Shown piece after piece: positions 60,917-64,000 of a stretch of 64,000 nucleotides of DNA (the first letter of the stretch is position 1; each line of letters begins with the position of its first letter). The notes under the pieces are model-generated. The model had not been told where the DNA came from and made no database searches. It worked only from the letters and a program-made list of their open reading frames with translations. The DNA lies in NCBI RefSeq assembly GCF_014639435.1, contig NZ_BMFZ01000002.1, positions 1-64,000 of the forward strand. Direction: 5' to 3'. The DNA comes from Hafnia psychrotolerans (GTDB taxonomy: Bacteria; Pseudomonadota; Gammaproteobacteria; Enterobacterales; Enterobacteriaceae). The translations under genes were made by a program, and so were the position numbers.

Positions 60917-61798
60917 AAATAAAACATGCACACACCAAATCTTTAGACTTAAGTCAAATTTAAAGCGCGGATTATAACCAGAAGTAAAAAGACATCTGAA
61001 AACACCCTTCTTAGCCCCAATTTCTCATCATTATTAGATCAATTAGTACAAATTCCATTTAAAGCCAAACTGTAAGACTTAATTGCCATTATTAGCGTAA
61101 ATTAACGAATTTTATACACACATAATAGTAATTATTAAGAATAATAATCTAAATTTACAAAAATTGCACTTTAGGAGTATTTCAGGGGAATGTAAGGTTA
61201 TTTAGGATAAATGCGCGGGATAAATTTAGATTTAAAGTGAAGGTTTCGTAAGGAAAAACGGGGTTTACTCAGCATAGCGTTAATCTATGTAACAGAATTG
61301 TTGGTATACAAAAATGCAGGTTTAGGGGAAGAATACAGAAGAAATGCTTATGTAATGATAGGCTTTAACGGTGCACTATTTAACTACATCTGTTCTATCG
61401 GCACAGACGTGAAAAACTTTAGGGATTTCACCTTAAAAAGTTATTCATGTTAACCAATGATAATTTTAATTAGTTATATTCTGTAAATTACAAGGTTAGC
61501 AACACGATGAGTGGATTTATTGCATGAGTGCGCTATTTTACATCTAAAACAAGTCCATAAAGAGAACCTTGCCTTACAATAGTCTCAACATGTAATGAAT
61601 CGATGACATTAAAAACCTAAAAATAGAACAGAAGTTGAACACTTTATGGGGGGTTGCGGAAAGATGAGGGAGGAAGTTTTTTTGCCGGTGGGTCGAAGTG
61701 TAGCCTGCTCATTATATTTCTATAATAATGGGTGAAATTAATGGGCAAAACCCATCATTATTAAGGCTGTTCGCCATGATGGGTTCTGCAATGAGGGA
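60917..61798. other. Long AT-rich noncoding region between flhD and yeeZ
   Basis: About 880 bases with no convincing ORF on either strand. It is strongly AT-rich, in keeping with an H-NS-bound upstream region of flhDC. Near 61722-61764 an imperfect inverted repeat (ATAATAATGGGT with ACCCATCATTAT) follows the yeeZ end and may be its terminator. No RNA gene is recognisable. Confidence 0.45.
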
Positions 61799-62629
61799 TC
61801 AACTAACCGGCATCAGTTCGGGATCAGGATGCTGATACTCAAATCCGAGCTCTTTACAAATACGGTTACCGTCAATGAGTTTGCCTCCTATATCACCTTC
61901 ATGAGATTCAGCAAAATGGGGCTCAGCTAAACCAAGCTGGCGGGCCAACGCTGGATAGAAATGTTGCTTCTCAGGATGTAAAGGCGCACAGAGATTATAG
62001 GTATGCCCACCTTTAGGCAGACTCAGCAGCAATATCATGGCAGCAATAACGTCATCCTGATGCACCAGATTGACACCATAGTGACCGCCCTGCACATTGA
62101 TCTTACCCGCTAGAAAACGGCCTGGATGACGATCAGAGCCTACCAGCCCCGCCAGACGCAGCACATCCACAGAGGTATTCGGCAGCCGGTGGAACCAGTT
62201 TTCCAACTCTGCGAGCACCTTTCCGCTGGGCGTCACTGGGCATAGTCGAGAGTCTTCACGCATTGTCCCACTGCCCTCACCATAAACGGAGGTTGAACTG
62301 GTAAAGATGATGCGCCCGATATTATGCGCCAGCGCGCTGTCCACCAACTGCTGTACCGCCTGGAAATAGAGTTCGCTCCCTTCGACTGTCCGGCGAGCCG
62401 GTAAGGTGATAATCAGAGCATCAACATTCAACAGGACCTCGAAGTCTTCAGCATCACACTGCATTTGCGGCAGAAAGACTAACGGGTAGCAGTCAATGCC
62501 GCACATACGTGCAGCCTCAACCCCGTCAGGCGTGGTTTTGCTGCCAACGACCTGATAGCCTTTGGAGGACAGAGCCATTGCCAGCGGCATCCCTAACCAA
62601 CCCAATCCAACTATTGCGACTTTTTTCAT
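61799..62629 (-). CDS. yeeZ: NAD(P)-binding epimerase-like protein YeeZ
   Basis: A 276-residue protein of the extended SDR/epimerase superfamily, closely similar to E. coli YeeZ. The dinucleotide-binding motif is at the very start (VAIVGLGWLGMPLAMALSSK) and the SDR-type segment IIFTSSTSVYGEGSGTM contains Ser and Tyr positions. The substrate is not known. The ATG at 62629 has GGAG correctly spaced; an ATG 12 bases earlier does not. As in E. coli it sits just before the his operon, on the opposite strand. Confidence 0.93.
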   Translation of the reverse strand: MKKVAIVGLGWLGMPLAMALSSKGYQVVGSKTTPDGVEAARMCGIDCYPLVFLPQMQCDAEDFEVLLNVDALIITLPARRTVEGSELYFQAVQQLVDSALAHNIGRIIFTSSTSVYGEGSGTMREDSRLCPVTPSGKVLAELENWFHRLPNTSVDVLRLAGLVGSDRHPGRFLAGKINVQGGHYGVNLVHQDDVIAAMILLLSLPKGGHTYNLCAPLHPEKQHFYPALARQLGLAEPHFAESHEGDIGGKLIDGNRICKELGFEYQHPDPELMPVS

Positions 62630-62781
62630 ACTCAACTCCATCCTTTGCTTGTCATGCGTTTCTGCATGACCAATGCCGAATTGTTTCAGTTTAGCAAATT
62701 ATGCTCTCGGGAGCCTTCAGTGAACATCGAGTTCATGTCAGGTTTTTTCCGCAGTTGTAACAAGCGAAACGGGCTTGTCCC

Positions 62782-63036
62782 CTATCTGTACACGCCACCG
62801 ACCAAGTTGTACGTGAAAAGCGAGACACCAGGGGCCAGGACGATGGGTTCCGGACAATGCGCCGTGACAGGCAGGTTAACGCACAGATTGACATAATCTG
62901 CGCGCGCAGGGTCATTCATAGACATGATGAGACCCTGATGCAGATAAGAAAAACTCATCATCGATAAAAAAGGTTGCACTACTGCTACGGGATAGTTTAG
63001 TTTTAGCAACGCAAGTTCAATATCTGGCATATTCAT
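62782..63036 (-). CDS. Possible small protein, unknown
   Basis: An 84-codon frame from ATG 63036 to TAG, opening MNMPDIELALLKLNYPVAVV with a later PVTAHCPEPIVLAPGVSLFT. I do not recognise it and see no good ribosome site. The residue content looks protein-like and the frame fills most of the yeeZ-hisL gap. It begins 15 bases before the hisL start, divergent, so its 5' end would overlap the his promoter region. Confidence 0.4.
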   Translation of the reverse strand: MNMPDIELALLKLNYPVAVVQPFLSMMSFSYLHQGLIMSMNDPARADYVNLCVNLPVTAHCPEPIVLAPGVSLFTYNLVGGVYR

Positions 63037-63051
63037 TTAAAGAGAAACACA

Positions 63052-63099
63052 ATGACTAACATTCTGATCAACCACCATCATCACCATCACCCTGACTAG
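63052..63099 (+). CDS. hisL: his operon leader peptide HisL
   Basis: A 15-residue leader reading MTNILINHHHHHHPD with six consecutive histidine codons. When charged tRNA-His is scarce the ribosome stalls on them and prevents the terminator downstream from forming. E. coli has seven histidines here. The gene is below the size of ordinary ORF searches but unmistakable. Confidence 0.97.
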   Translation: MTNILINHHHHHHPD

Positions 63100-63117
63100 T
63101 CTTGCAGGCGATTGGTG

Positions 63118-63142
63118 CTGGAAGACTGTTAAGATCTTCCAG
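63118..63142 (+). promoter_or_regulatory. his leader upstream hairpin (pause/antiterminator arm)
   Basis: CTGGAAGA and TCTTCCAG form an 8-bp stem around nine bases. The second arm can also pair with the GGAAGA of the terminator's first arm, providing the alternative antiterminator fold. This is the standard his attenuation layout. Confidence 0.82.
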
Positions 63143-63165
63143 TGGCGCAGAATGTAAAGAGAGAG

Positions 63166-63198
63166 CCCTCGGAAGATATCTTCCGAGGGTTTTTTTTT
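63166..63198 (+). terminator. his operon attenuator terminator
   Basis: A perfect 24-base palindrome (CCCTCGGAAGAT and its complement) is followed by nine T residues. This intrinsic terminator stops transcription before hisG when histidine is plentiful. Confidence 0.96.
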
Positions 63199-63285
63199 AC
63201 CTGCATTTGCAGTCCAAATTATTTATATAATTACGCAAATATTTAACCATTACAGCTAACAAACATAAGAAAGGTCGAGATCATC

Positions 63286-64000
63286 ATGTTAGATAAGTCA
63301 CGTTTACGTATAGCCATGCAGAAGTCAGGTCGCCTTAGTGATGAGTCACGCGAACTGCTGGCGCGCTGTGGGATCAAAATCAATTTGCAGGAGCAACGCC
63401 TGATTGCCTTCGCAGAAAACATGCCTATCGATATTTTGCGTGTGCGTGATGACGATATCCCTGGTCTGGTGATGGACGGCGTCGTCGATTTAGGCATCAT
63501 TGGCGAGAACGTACTGGAAGAAGAGTTACTCAATCGCCGCGCTCAGGGCGAAGACCCGCGTTACTTCATGTTACGTCGCCTGGATTTCGGTGGCTGCCGC
63601 CTGTCGCTGGCAACGCCATTGGACTGCGAATATACCGGTCCGCAAAGCCTGCAAAAAGCCCGCATCGCGACTTCCTACCCACATATCCTGAAGCAGTATC
63701 TCGACAAACAGGGTGTTGAGTTCAAATCCTGTTTGCTGAACGGTTCCGTTGAAGTCGCCCCGCGTGCCGGTTTGTCCGACGCCATTTGCGATCTGGTTTC
63801 CACTGGTGCAACCCTTGAGGCCAATGGCCTGCGTGAAGTAGAAGTGATTTACCGCTCTAAGGCCTGCCTTATTCAGCGTGACGGCGAAATGCCACAGGAA
63901 AAACAGCTGCTGATTGACCGTCTGATGACCCGTATTCAAGGCGTGATTCAGGCCCGTGAATCAAAATACATCATGTTGCACGCGCCGAGTGAGCGACTGG
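63286..64000 (+). CDS. hisG: ATP phosphoribosyltransferase HisG, N-terminal part
   Basis: First enzyme of histidine biosynthesis, joining ATP and PRPP. The visible 238 codons open with [20 protein letters not shown] and include [16 protein letters not shown] and the PRPP-binding segment [15 protein letters not shown]. coli HisG has 299 residues, so about 60 lie beyond the window edge. The ATG at 63286 gives the expected N-terminus. The C-terminal part should hold the histidine feedback domain. Expression is set by the attenuator upstream. Confidence 0.97.
   Translation, partial: MLDKSRLRIAMQKSGRLSDESRELLARCGIKINLQEQRLIAFAENMPIDILRVRDDDIPGLVMDGVVDLGIIGENVLEEELLNRRAQGEDPRYFMLRRLDFGGCRLSLATPLDCEYTGPQSLQKARIATSYPHILKQYLDKQGVEFKSCLLNGSVEVAPRAGLSDAICDLVSTGATLEANGLREVEVIYRSKACLIQRDGEMPQEKQLLIDRLMTRIQGVIQARESKYIMLHAPSERL

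Noticed and set aside
63073-63090. Run of CAC/CAT triplets as a simple repeat or CRISPR-like tract
   Set aside because: These are the six histidine codons of the hisL leader peptide, followed by the expected attenuator.

Overview
The window is a chromosomal segment of a motile Gram-negative enterobacterium (Enterobacterales). The hisL-hisG end, the xylose regulon, dacC next to a ybjG-type phosphatase, and yohJK all match gammaproteobacterial enterics in sequence. The continuous run flhDC-motAB-cheAW-receptors-cheRBYZ-flhBAE-flgNMA-flgB..L is the arrangement I associate with Yersinia, Serratia and Rahnella rather than E. coli, where flg lies apart from the che/mot region. A Yersiniaceae-like host is therefore an inference; no rRNA is present to confirm it.

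Layout. 1-8.0 kb: a very large type V autotransporter gene whose beta-barrel is cut by an IS3-family element running off the left edge, followed by an AT-rich gap with a decayed IS3 transposase. 8.0-19.3 kb: accessory metabolism, comprising a metallo-beta-lactamase-fold enzyme plus alpha/beta hydrolase opposite a LysR regulator; a GNAT enzyme coupled to a small unknown protein; a frameshifted unknown gene; ybjG; dacC; ydgC/GlpM; a LysR-M20 peptidase-MFS permease cluster; and a GST. 19.5-29.4 kb: a solitary sugar-binding protein and then the complete xylose system, with xylFGHR divergent from xylAB. 29.4-31.9 kb: an unexplained stretch, yohJK and a small secreted cysteine-containing protein. 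31.9-60.5 kb: one contiguous flagellar and chemotaxis block. 60.5-64 kb: the flhD control region, a long AT-rich gap, yeeZ, a small unknown ORF, and the his leader and attenuator with the start of hisG.

How it works together. The flagellar block follows the usual hierarchy. flhDC sits at the top, with a readable CRP site and RcsAB box at positions that mirror E. coli. Class II genes build the basal body, hook and export gate. Sites matching the sigma-28 consensus lie before flgM, flgK and the first receptor gene. Both receptors keep the Tsr/Tar-type ligand arginines and end in a CheR/CheB-docking pentapeptide.

The window is mostly well-known biology. I did not find a convincing wholly new system. 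The best leads are small: a frameshifted unknown gene overlapping the ybjG start, a 101-codon ORF in the flhD leader, a 43-codon ORF in the flgG-flgH gap, a 19-bp-arm palindrome between cheW and the first receptor gene, and the IS-truncated giant autotransporter. No tRNA, rRNA, CRISPR array or phage was seen.
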